Below, in pieces: positions 1-7,386 of a stretch of 64,000 nt of DNA (the stretch's first letter is position 1; each line of letters starts with the position of its first letter). The stretch lies in assembly GCA_019307815.1 (NCBI GenBank), contig JAFDIV010000008.1, positions 1 through 64,000 on the forward strand, read 5' to 3'. The notes under the pieces were generated by a model, which worked only from the letters and a program-made list of their open reading frames with translations, searched no databases and was not told the origin of the DNA. The translations under genes and the position numbers were made by a program. The stretch is from Deltaproteobacteria bacterium (GTDB lineage: Bacteria > Desulfobacterota > DSM-4660 > Desulfatiglandales > Desulfatiglandaceae).

Positions 1-67
1 TTTCACCTGGTTGTGCTTTTCTTATGACAACTGGCCGGAAATTTGTCCACCTTAAAATGCGCTTTTT

Positions 68-283
68 TTGTCAAAATATCAAATTGTTACCTTTCGTGGA
101 TGGGCACTAGTTAGACCCAAACGGAAGATACATGTTTTCGAGGACGACCCTGGCAACAGGATACTGGAATGTGCAATTGAGGGAAATGCGGAAGCTATTG
201 TAACAGGAGACAAGAGAATGCTTGAGCCCGGAAAATTTCAAGACGTTTCCATTGTAAGCTTAAGAGAGTACTTGGATTTATAA
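68..283 (+). pseudogene. PIN-domain toxin, C-terminal fragment
   Basis: The downstream ~50 residues (EDDPGNRILECAIEGNAEAI, then VTGDKRML and a DVSIVSLREYL ending) match the C-terminal half of PIN-family toxin nucleases, where the D-x-x-N-R-I and TGD motifs supply acidic active-site residues. Only about 55 residues look PIN-like, against roughly 130-140 in the family. The first ~18 residues and the TTG start in the ORF track look arbitrary. No antitoxin gene is seen beside it, but the window begins only 67 bases upstream. Probably a decayed remnant. Confidence 0.55.
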
Positions 284-297
284 GAGTAGATGGAATT

Positions 298-418
298 GAT
301 CTTGTGCCTGATACACAACCCAGACCTGCTGATACCATATAAGGAATTTGCAGAACACAAGCAGATTATCCTGCTTATCTGCCATCCCTCACATGCCAAG
401 ATGCTAGGTGGTTATTAG
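298..418 (+). pseudogene. Decayed ATPase C-terminal fragment, copy 1
   Basis: Read across one frameshift, this stretch gives DLVPDTQPRPADTI followed by KEFAEHKQIILLICHPSHA and KMLGG. This is a degraded version of the better preserved fragment at 1607-1828. The pattern (D-loop followed by a short strand ending in CHP) is the C-terminal end of SMC/YhaN-like ABC-type ATPases. A stop and a frameshift interrupt it, so it is not functional. Confidence 0.5.
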
Positions 419-769
419 ATACCTTTGCATTAGGATGTTTTGCCCTGCCCGTTAAAAACGCTCCTTAAATTTCAATATTATTATCAAGCTGTTAGCCACT
501 TTTTACCCATTTCCGCTCAAGCCACAAATGGGTAATTAGGCCCTCTGTTCCCTCACAGAGTATCGGCTCCATTTGCCATGAAACTCTGAAAATTTTTTAG
601 ACTGTAATGGTCCGATCTGAAAGTGCTACTAGTTGTAATGGGAAGCGTGTGAAAAAATGCTCCTCCTTTATTAATTTAACCTTTTCTGGTAAAAAGAAAT
701 CAACGACGGTATGGAAAATGTGAGGCAATAAGGTCTGGGACATTAAATTGCTTTGTATGAGGGGAAAAT
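419..769 (+). other. Intergenic stretch with no recognisable gene
   Basis: AT-rich sequence between the ATPase remnant and the MNT gene. The small minus-strand ORFs here have no recognisable motifs and overlap the start of the real gene at 770. It presumably contains the promoter of the MNT/HEPN module, but I cannot point to a convincing -35/-10 pair. Confidence 0.4.
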
Positions 770-1117
770 ATGAAAGACATTGGACAAGCCCCCATTTCAC
801 AGAAAGAGCGTGAAGGGATTAGTAGAGCTGTACGGGCATTGAAGCGGCACTTCCCTATTGAAAAAGTGATTCTTTTTGGCTCAAAGGCCCGTGGCAATTA
901 TGATATAGACTCTGATATCGACGTCTTGCTTATAACTTCTCGCCTACTACATTGGAAAGAAGAAAAGGCTGTTGTTGAAATGCTTTTTGATATCGGCATG
1001 GAATATGATCTAATTTTCAGTCCCTTATTTGCTACGAGGGACGAATGGGAGGGAGGAATTTTTACTAAATTTCCAATATACAGGGAAATCATTAAGGAGG
1101 GAGCCTTTATCGCGTGA
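770..1117 (+). CDS. MNT-family nucleotidyltransferase (antitoxin of a HEPN/MNT pair)
   Basis: A 115-residue minimal nucleotidyltransferase. The signature is ILFGSKARGNYDIDSDIDVL (about residues 35-54): the G-S motif followed by the D-x-D metal-binding pair. In characterised HEPN/MNT modules the MNT protein AMPylates or otherwise neutralises the HEPN ribonuclease. It overlaps the HEPN gene by 4 bases (GTGA), the usual translationally coupled arrangement. The start has a GAGGGG ribosome site about 7 bases upstream. A second, divergent MNT/HEPN pair lies at 26.9-27.6 kb. Confidence 0.85.
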   Translation: MKDIGQAPISQKEREGISRAVRALKRHFPIEKVILFGSKARGNYDIDSDIDVLLITSRLLHWKEEKAVVEMLFDIGMEYDLIFSPLFATRDEWEGGIFTKFPIYREIIKEGAFIA

Positions 1118-1494
1118 CCGAGGAGGAATTTGTAAAGTATTGGATTGAGAAAGCAGAACAGGACCTTGGCTTAGCTATAGATAATTTGAAAGCCGGCAGA
1201 CTTCAGAATGCTGTGCGAGATGCCTACTTTGCCTGCTTTCATGCCTTTTCAGCGATTTTGCTGAAAGAAGGGAGAAGTTTTAGAAAACATAAGGAGGTTA
1301 GATCAGCCCTCCACAGGGACTATATAAAAACCAAAAGGATTGCTATCGAATGGGGTAAACATTACGATTGGCTTTTTGATAACAGGCAAAAGGCAGATTA
1401 TCGCCCCCTTGTCCAATTTGAGGTCGAGCAGGTTGAATATATCATCAACAAGAGTCAAAATTTCGTAGGAGAGATGAAAAAGCTAATTGAATAA
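1114..1494 (+). CDS. HEPN-domain protein (putative toxin RNase)
   Basis: A 126-residue all-helical HEPN protein (PF05168-like). It starts with GTG overlapping the stop of the MNT gene. Visible family features are the N-terminal YWIEKAEQDL helix, the DAYFACFHAFSAIL helix, and the late R-x-x-A-D-Y-x-P motif (RQKADYRPL). HEPN proteins of this kind are usually metal-independent RNases held inactive by the partner MNT protein. The toxin role is inferred from family and gene pairing; the sequence alone does not show activity. Confidence 0.8.
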   Translation: MTEEEFVKYWIEKAEQDLGLAIDNLKAGRLQNAVRDAYFACFHAFSAILLKEGRSFRKHKEVRSALHRDYIKTKRIAIEWGKHYDWLFDNRQKADYRPLVQFEVEQVEYIINKSQNFVGEMKKLIE

Positions 1495-1606
1495 CAGTCG
1501 ATTTCCTCAAACGCATCGTCCGTAAAAATGAGGGACGCTCTTAAATCGGTTTTTTGGTGACGTTTGGTTACCGAATGAGAACGATGTACAATTCTGCACG
1601 AGATTT

Positions 1607-1828
1607 ATGGGAGATCATGGGAGTTTTAGAGGGAAAGAAGAATTTGTGATCATGGATGATCCTCTTGTTGACCTAGATCCTGATAGACGATCCAGAGCTG
1701 CAGACGCCATCAAAAAATTTGCAAAACACAAGCAGATTATCCTACTCACCTGCCATCCAATACATGCCAGGATACTTGGTGGTCATCAAATATATTTGGA
1801 CCAGGAGATCAGCCCCATGGTTACATGA
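1607..1828 (+). pseudogene. ATPase C-terminal fragment, copy 2 (SMC/YhaN-like)
   Basis: From about residue 14 the ORF reads VIMDDPLVDLDPDRR, then a helix and QIILLTCHPIHARIL: a Walker B aspartates/D-loop/H-loop ending typical of large coiled-coil ABC ATPases such as YhaN. The Walker A half and the coiled coil are missing, so this is only the last ~60 residues of a gene normally many hundreds of residues long. The copy at 298-418 is the same segment in worse condition. Probably both derive from a lost defence or repair locus. Confidence 0.55.
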
Positions 1829-1927
1829 AGGGATCAATTACCTGAAAGCCCTTAAAATCAACGTGGAAATATCAAGAATAAATGGGAATGTGATAATATG
1901 CTCTTCCCAAAGGGAGGTAAATGAAAG

Positions 1928-2941
1928 ATGGCTTTATGGATGGTGCGTGGCGACAGACATGGCCAGTATCAGAAATTAGCGTTGGAAAAGGGGTTTGCCT
2001 ACCATTTTTCTCAACTGCCCGATGTTAGTAGAGCAACTTCACGCAAGGCGATTGAGGAAATGATAAGAGAAGCTAAACCTGAAGCAAAAGAGGCACAAAT
2101 TCGGAGTTGGGCAGCACAGCTTTTCGCCCTTGCACATAGAATTAAGGAAGGCGATTTGATAGCCATGCCTTTGCGAAATACTCCTCAAATTGCTTTAGGG
2201 GAAGTCATCGGGCCTTATCAATACCGGATGGATCTTGGAGATGTCCATCATATTATTCCTGTGAAATGGATAAGAGAAGATCTTCCGCGAACCTCCTTTG
2301 GGCAAGATTTACTTTACTCCTTGGGATCTGCCAGGACAGTGTGCCAAGTAAAAAGGAATAATGCTGAGACACGTATTCGAGAGATTTTGCAAGGAAAACA
2401 AGATCCCGGCCTAAATCATCCTCGAAAGATAGAACCCGGCGAAGAGGATGAGGGAGGCTTTACTGACGTAGAGCAGTTAGCCCGGGATCAGATTATGAGT
2501 CACCTTGAAACCAATTTCAAAGGACACGAGATGGCGAGGCTTGTCGATGCGATCCTACGTGCTGAAGGATATGTCACTGAAATGGCATCACCCGGCCCAG
2601 ATGGTGGTGTGGATATTCTTGCTGGGCGAGGAACGTTGGGCTTAGAAGGGCCTAAGCTTTGCGTTCAGGTGAAATCGAGTAAGACCCCGGCTGATGTAAA
2701 TGTGTTCCGGGCGTTACAGGGGAGTATGCACACATTCAATGCCAATCAGGGGCTTCTGGTCTCTTGGGGAGGTTTTACAAAGGCAACGGAGAATGAGGCA
2801 AGACTGAGTTTTTTCTCGGTTCGCTTATGGGATGCCAACGATTTCTTGGAGGCTATTTTCAAGAACTATGACCGGCTCCCAGAAGAACTTCAAAACGAAC
2901 TACCTTTGAAAAGAATTTGGGCTCTGGTCACAGAGGACTGA
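1928..2941 (+). CDS. Mrr-like restriction endonuclease
   Basis: A 337-residue protein with two parts. Residues 1-150 hold a beta-rich region, HRIKEGDLIAMPLRNTPQIA, resembling the N-terminal domain found in front of many Mrr-type nucleases. The C-terminal part (about 195-315) carries the PD-(D/E)xK fold of the Mrr family: PGPDGGVDILAG supplies the acidic residue and CVQVKSS the Q-x-K. Mrr enzymes typically cleave modified foreign DNA. No methyltransferase gene is adjacent, consistent with a type IV, modification-dependent role. An AAAGGGAGG-type ribosome site lies just upstream of the chosen ATG. Confidence 0.75.
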   Translation: MALWMVRGDRHGQYQKLALEKGFAYHFSQLPDVSRATSRKAIEEMIREAKPEAKEAQIRSWAAQLFALAHRIKEGDLIAMPLRNTPQIALGEVIGPYQYRMDLGDVHHIIPVKWIREDLPRTSFGQDLLYSLGSARTVCQVKRNNAETRIREILQGKQDPGLNHPRKIEPGEEDEGGFTDVEQLARDQIMSHLETNFKGHEMARLVDAILRAEGYVTEMASPGPDGGVDILAGRGTLGLEGPKLCVQVKSSKTPADVNVFRALQGSMHTFNANQGLLVSWGGFTKATENEARLSFFSVRLWDANDFLEAIFKNYDRLPEELQNELPLKRIWALVTED

Positions 2942-3492
2942 CCAAAAACCGCACGAGTCACCAAGAGTAGGTAGACGTCAGATGAAATAAGCTGTTAGGG
3001 AAGTTACCAAAGGACTTCAGCGCAAGAAGGACAGATCCGATGACCTCCTCCCTGCTTGCCAGCAGGCAAGCGTGCTCTTCGCTATGAACGGGCTTTGGTT
3101 TACCAAGACCTAGACTAGCACAAACGTGCCCGCTCAGAATCTGAAAAACCCTGCCCGACGCAGGCGGGTCTATGCCTGGGCCCCGGATTGTGAAGATGTA
3201 ACAACTAGGAAAAGGCTAAAAAACCTCATCGGCAAGGCATACATCTGTAGGTTCTATGGCAACAGGATTTCGGTCGATAACTACTTGAATCCAGTCAAAT
3301 CTGGCGATCAATTCAGAGAAAGCAGGTGGTTCAGGAATGTAAAAGAATGGTGTCGTAATTATCGCCTTCATATGCCGGGGAGAATTATCACGAGCATTTT
3401 AATAGAGGGGGGCAAGCCTCAAAACAAGCTCCGGTTGTGCCTGCCAAAATGCCTGTCTGACGCCAGGTAGAGTAGCCAATAGTTTCTTTGTC
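2942..3492 (+). other. Intergenic stretch with no supportable gene
   Basis: The 114-residue ORF in the track (3126-3470) has no recognisable domain and contains low-complexity, basic sequence. A short palindrome (CTTGCCAGCAGGCAAG) sits near 3055-3070, and a similar CCTGCCCGACGCAGGCGGG element near 3150. These look like short intergenic palindromes. The stretch separates the accessory genes from the 3' end of the bam operon. Confidence 0.4.
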
Positions 3493-4092
3493 TTAATCCT
3501 GCACGTTATGGGAGGGGTTTAGGGCCTCTGTTAAGACATACGCTGCCTGTAAGTACTCTGTTGGACAAAGCGGAAAGCATTCCTTGCAGTTCCAACATTC
3601 CTTGGCTGCTATCTCAGGGATGAAAGCTATTTCTCGCCTTATTCCTCTGTCCACAAATCCAATGGCATTCTTCTTTTTTACTTCAGCACAGTATCTTACG
3701 CATAGACCACAAAGGATACAAAAAGAGGCCTCTTTCTCATAGCGATCTCTGTCCGCTCCATACTCCTTAGCCAAGTCCTCTAAAATAAAGGAATCCGGAG
3801 CATGGGCCAGTAACAGTTCCAAGATTACCCTTCGAATTCTATCAATCTTTTCAGACCTGGTTCTTACTACCAAACCTTGTTCTACTGGATAAAGGCAAGA
3901 GGCAACAAGCCTTGTCCTGCCTCGTGTCTCCACTTCTACTGTGCAGATTCGGCAAGCCCCATAGGGTTCTAATTTTTCGTGGTGACAGAGTGTGGGAATA
4001 TAAATGCCCGCGCTCTGGGCTGCTTCCAGTATAGTCATCCCCTCACTCGCTTTAACCTCTTTGCCGTCGATCTGCAACGTGATTTCACCCAT
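3493..4092 (-). CDS. bamI: BamI: NuoG/HndD-like iron-sulfur subunit
   Basis: A 199-residue electron-transfer protein. Residues 1-75 form a plant-type [2Fe-2S] ferredoxin domain (CHHEKLEPYGACRICTVEV, with a further cysteine in ASCLYP). The C-terminal part has CILCGLCVRYC and CWNCKECFPLCP, consistent with two [4Fe-4S] clusters. This is the N-terminal module of NuoG/HndD without the large catalytic domain. It overlaps bamH by 8 bases and is the last gene of the operon. It probably relays electrons between the NADH-type flavin subunit BamH and the Hdr-like part of the complex. Confidence 0.85.
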   Translation of the reverse strand: MGEITLQIDGKEVKASEGMTILEAAQSAGIYIPTLCHHEKLEPYGACRICTVEVETRGRTRLVASCLYPVEQGLVVRTRSEKIDRIRRVILELLLAHAPDSFILEDLAKEYGADRDRYEKEASFCILCGLCVRYCAEVKKKNAIGFVDRGIRREIAFIPEIAAKECWNCKECFPLCPTEYLQAAYVLTEALNPSHNVQD

Positions 4093-6019
4093 TCTTCTTA
4101 CTCCTTTTCCTCACTATAGTTCTCGCCTCTTCGGGGATGGGCTCTGGAACAGGCTCACCAGAAATCTTCTTTACTGCCTTAAAGCGAGGGGGGCATACCT
4201 CATAACAGGTCCCGCACTTTGTGCATTTTTCTTGATCAATCACATGAATTTGATTTTTACCACCTACAATTGCACCTGCAGGACATTTCCTAGAACAAAT
4301 CATGCAGGCCTGGCATTTCTCTGGATCAATGTAGTATGCTATTAATTCCTTGCAGGACAGTGCCGGGCATCTCTTTTCCTTGATATGGGCCTCGTACTCA
4401 TCCCTAAAATACCGCAATGTAGTCAGGAACGGATTAGGTGCACTCCTTCCTAGTGCGCAAAGCGAGGCCTCTGAAAGAACCTCAGCGAGTTCCTCCAGCC
4501 TCTCTATGTCCCCTTCTTTTCCTTTACCTTTGGTAATGTCGGTCAGAATTTTTAACATCTGCCGCATGCCTTCCCTGCATGGAACGCATTTGCCGCATGA
4601 TTCATCTGTGAGAAACTCGATAAAATACCTGGCTACGTCTACCATGCATGTATCTTCGTCCATTACAATCATTCCGCCAGAGCCCATCATGGAGCCGGCC
4701 TTGGTCAATTCGTCAAAATCAACTCCCAGATCTAACAGTTCATCGGGCAGACATCCTCCGGATGGCCCCCCAGTCTGGACTGCCTTAAACTTCTTGCCTC
4801 CACGGATTCCGCCGCCTATCTTGAAGATGATATCCTTAAGCGGCATACCCATGGGCACTTCCACAAGACCTGTATTGTTTATTTTACCAACCAAAGAAAA
4901 GATCTTTGTGCCCTTGCTTCCTTCAGTGCCATATTGGGCGAACCATTCCGCTCCGTTGTTGATGATAAGGGGTACATTTGCCCATGTTTCAACATTGTTT
5001 AAAACGCTCGGCTTACCCCAAAGCCCTTTTACTGCGGTATGGATATACTTGGGCCTAGGCTCGCCTACCCTGCCCTCGATTGCGGTCATTAAGGCGCTGG
5101 ACTCACCTGACACAAAGGCTCCAGCCCCTTGGTGTACCTTAACAGTAAAATCAAAGCCCGAGCCAAGAATATCCTTGCCAAGAAACCCATATTCTTCGGC
5201 TATCCTGATGGCCAGATTCACATTCTCCACTGCCAGGGGATACTCTTGTCGAACATAGATAAAGCCCTCATGGGCGCCAACAGCATACCCCCCGATAATC
5301 AACCCTTCCAGAACCGAGTGGGGATTCCCTTCCAGAAGGCTTCTGTCCATATATGCCCCAGGGTCACCCTCGTCCGCATTCACTATTACATATTTTATGG
5401 GATCAGGGCTTTTGCGGGATTCCTCCCACTTTCTTCCTGTTGGAAACCCCCCTCCTCCTCTGCCTCTCAGATTGGACTTCTTGACCTCCTCTAATACCTG
5501 CTCTGGCGTCATCTGCACAAGGGCCTTGGGTAATGCGGAATAACCGCCGATTGCTAGATAATCATCAATACTCTTGGGGTCGATTTTCGCATTAGAACCC
5601 AGGAGTAGCCGCACCTGGTTTTTATAAAAAGGGATCTCAGATTCATAGAATATCTTTTCACCGGTTATGGGATCCGTGTAAACTAGTCGCTCTATGATCT
5701 CCTTATCTTTGATAGTCTTGGATACAATCTCGGGCACATCTTTGGGCTCCACCTGGAAGTAGCAGATACCCTCAGGGTGGATTACTACAATAGGGCCCCT
5801 CTCACAAAAACCATGACAGCCAGTCCTTCTGATCTCTACATGACCACTCAGGCCCTGTTTTTCCAACTCCTCCTCCAGAGTCGCGGCCACTTCATTACTG
5901 CCCGAGGCATTACAACCAGTTCCAGAACATATTGCTATCGTTGGTTTATCCGAAGCTGTTTTCGATAACAGTTCTTTCCTATATTCCTCCAATTCAGCCG
6001 GAGAATTTATCCGCGGCAT
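4085..6019 (-). CDS. bamH: BamH: NuoF/HndC-like flavin and NAD(P)H-binding subunit
   Basis: 644 residues. An N-terminal thioredoxin-like [2Fe-2S] domain (ICSGTGCNASGS and TGCHGFCERGP) is followed by the NuoF core with the glycine-rich nucleotide/FMN motifs NLRGRGGGGFPTGRKW and VNADEGDPGAYMDR. The NuoF [4Fe-4S] motif ESCGKCVPCREG comes next, and two C-terminal ferredoxin clusters (CQACMICSRKCP, CTKCGTCYEVCP) end the protein. This is the HndC-type layout used by soluble NADH-linked bifurcating complexes. In the bam operon it would exchange electrons with NAD(H). It lies 9 bases after bamG. Confidence 0.9.
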   Translation of the reverse strand: MPRINSPAELEEYRKELLSKTASDKPTIAICSGTGCNASGSNEVAATLEEELEKQGLSGHVEIRRTGCHGFCERGPIVVIHPEGICYFQVEPKDVPEIVSKTIKDKEIIERLVYTDPITGEKIFYESEIPFYKNQVRLLLGSNAKIDPKSIDDYLAIGGYSALPKALVQMTPEQVLEEVKKSNLRGRGGGGFPTGRKWEESRKSPDPIKYVIVNADEGDPGAYMDRSLLEGNPHSVLEGLIIGGYAVGAHEGFIYVRQEYPLAVENVNLAIRIAEEYGFLGKDILGSGFDFTVKVHQGAGAFVSGESSALMTAIEGRVGEPRPKYIHTAVKGLWGKPSVLNNVETWANVPLIINNGAEWFAQYGTEGSKGTKIFSLVGKINNTGLVEVPMGMPLKDIIFKIGGGIRGGKKFKAVQTGGPSGGCLPDELLDLGVDFDELTKAGSMMGSGGMIVMDEDTCMVDVARYFIEFLTDESCGKCVPCREGMRQMLKILTDITKGKGKEGDIERLEELAEVLSEASLCALGRSAPNPFLTTLRYFRDEYEAHIKEKRCPALSCKELIAYYIDPEKCQACMICSRKCPAGAIVGGKNQIHVIDQEKCTKCGTCYEVCPPRFKAVKKISGEPVPEPIPEEARTIVRKRSKKNG

Positions 6020-6028
6020 AGTTTCCTC

Positions 6029-6487
6029 CTAATCAAAATCCTCTAGGACCTCTGCAACCTTAGATGGTGTCATCCTGCCATAACTTTTACCATCAATTTC
6101 CATGACCGGTCCCAGTGCGCAACACCCAAGGCAATTGACTGTCTCTAGGCTGAACTTCAAATCCAGGTCTGTCTCGCCAGGGCTTATTCCTGTGTAATTC
6201 TCTACGGCCTCAAGGATACGAGGGGCACCACGAACGTGGCAGGCAGTGCCCATGCAGATATGAATCTCATGCCGGCCCTTGGGGACCAGACTAAAGGCCT
6301 TATAAAAAGTGGCTACGTGCTGAATTCGATTCAGAGGTATCTGCAGCCTTTCGCTAATGGTTTCCAACGCCTCCTTAGGAAGCCAACGATTTTCGCTTTG
6401 GATTTCAAGCAGTATCTGGATCAATGCACTGGGATCACCATCATGCTTATCAATGATTTCCTCGACTCTCTTCCTATCCATAGTCAC
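6029..6487 (-). CDS. bamG: BamG: NuoE-like [2Fe-2S] subunit
   Basis: 152 residues, the normal length of a NuoE/HndA thioredoxin-like ferredoxin. The four cluster cysteines are in CMGTACHVRG and CLGCCALGPV. It acts next to BamH in electron transfer to or from the FMN site. The ORF is tightly placed between bamF and bamH in an operon order matching bamBCDEFGHI of Geobacter. The ATG at 6487 gives MTMDRKRVEEIIDKH; a second in-frame ATG two codons later is equally possible. Confidence 0.9.
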   Translation of the reverse strand: MTMDRKRVEEIIDKHDGDPSALIQILLEIQSENRWLPKEALETISERLQIPLNRIQHVATFYKAFSLVPKGRHEIHICMGTACHVRGAPRILEAVENYTGISPGETDLDLKFSLETVNCLGCCALGPVMEIDGKSYGRMTPSKVAEVLEDFD

Positions 6488-6529
6488 TTCCCTAGTATCA
6501 GCTATTTTTCTTACTTCTTTCTCTGCATC

Positions 6530-7297
6530 TTAGGCGATGGCAAAGCGTTTATTATCTATGTCATACCTTACAAATCCTTGTCTTGATAAGGTCCCTAAGT
6601 GCCTTGTTACCTCGGATGGGCTCTGTCCCAAATCCTCGGCAATCTCTGCAGTTGAAAGAGGTCTTTCGGCCAAAAGTGACATGATCTCACTTAACACCAG
6701 CTTGTCGAATATTAGCTCCTTAATTAACTTGTTTACGTCATCACTGGCGAAAAACTTTCTATACTCCTCTTCTGTCCTAACCGGCACCCTCAGCCTTTCC
6801 CGTTCTACCAATCTTATATAAGGCACCAGTTTTGCCAGTGCTTGAAGTCTGAACCTTAATACATCCTGATCCAGACCTTCGGCGCTACCAAGTGGGCCCA
6901 GGTCCCTAATTTTCTTTGAAAAATCATTTACAACCTGAGCAAACAAAATTCCGTCGGCAGAAGACATAAATTGGACGCGCAGTCTTTCAGGATTCAAACC
7001 TATATATTCAAACAATTTCTTACACAATGTCACCACGCTCAAAGCATGGTAATTGCCGTGAGTAGTATAATTACATTCGTTCAAACGGCAGCCTACCACA
7101 AACACACCATCCATTTTATTCAGGAAGGCCCGCAGTACGAACTGTATATCGACCCTTCCTGAACACATGACACGGATAAGCCTTATCTCTGGGGGATACT
7201 GTAGCCTGGAAACTCCAGCTAAATCAGCAGCACCGTACCCTCACCAATGGCATACAAAACCTAATATCCTTGGTTTGAACTTAAGAGGCGAACCCAT
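6530..7297 (-). CDS. bamF: BamF: MvhD-like selenoprotein with C-terminal winged helix
   Basis: The ORF track starts this gene at an internal ATG (7168) because an in-frame UGA lies upstream. Reading through from the ATG at 7297 gives MGSPLKFKPRILGFVCHW-U-GYGAADLAGVSR and then the MvhD core. The UGA is codon 19 (7243-7241), at the second cysteine of the family motif C-x-W-C. MvhD/VhuD proteins carry a [2Fe-2S] cluster there, and Sec at this site is known in the family. GAAGGAGAG lies just upstream of the ATG. A SECIS-like hairpin follows. About residues 185-255 look like a MarR/ArsR-type winged helix (AEIAEDLGQSPSEVTRHLGT), an unusual addition. Expected role: electron transfer from BamE to other modules. 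Confidence 0.88.
7193..7240 (-). promoter_or_regulatory. SECIS-like hairpin of bamF
   Basis: Directly after the UGA, GGGUAC can pair with GUAUCCC (one bulged U). Inside it TAGCTGGAGTTTCCAGGCTA forms a 7-bp stem with one bulged G and an apical AGUUU loop. The loop contains the GU expected in bacterial SECIS elements and lies about 26 nt after the UGA, within the usual range. The folding was done by hand. Confidence 0.65.
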
Positions 7298-7386
7298 TCC
7301 TATTTCTCTCCTTCGTAATTGATCCAGGGCTTATTCCACATGCCCGAGGTCTTTGGCCTTAGGGGGCCCAATTCCTGCTCGGCCTC

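Noticed and set aside
3126-3470. A 114-residue hypothetical protein
   Set aside because: Basic, low-complexity translation with palindromic repeat DNA at its start and no ribosome site or motif.
4350-5258. A 302-residue + strand ORF inside bamH
   Set aside because: Serine/proline-rich antisense shadow of a clear NuoF-like gene.
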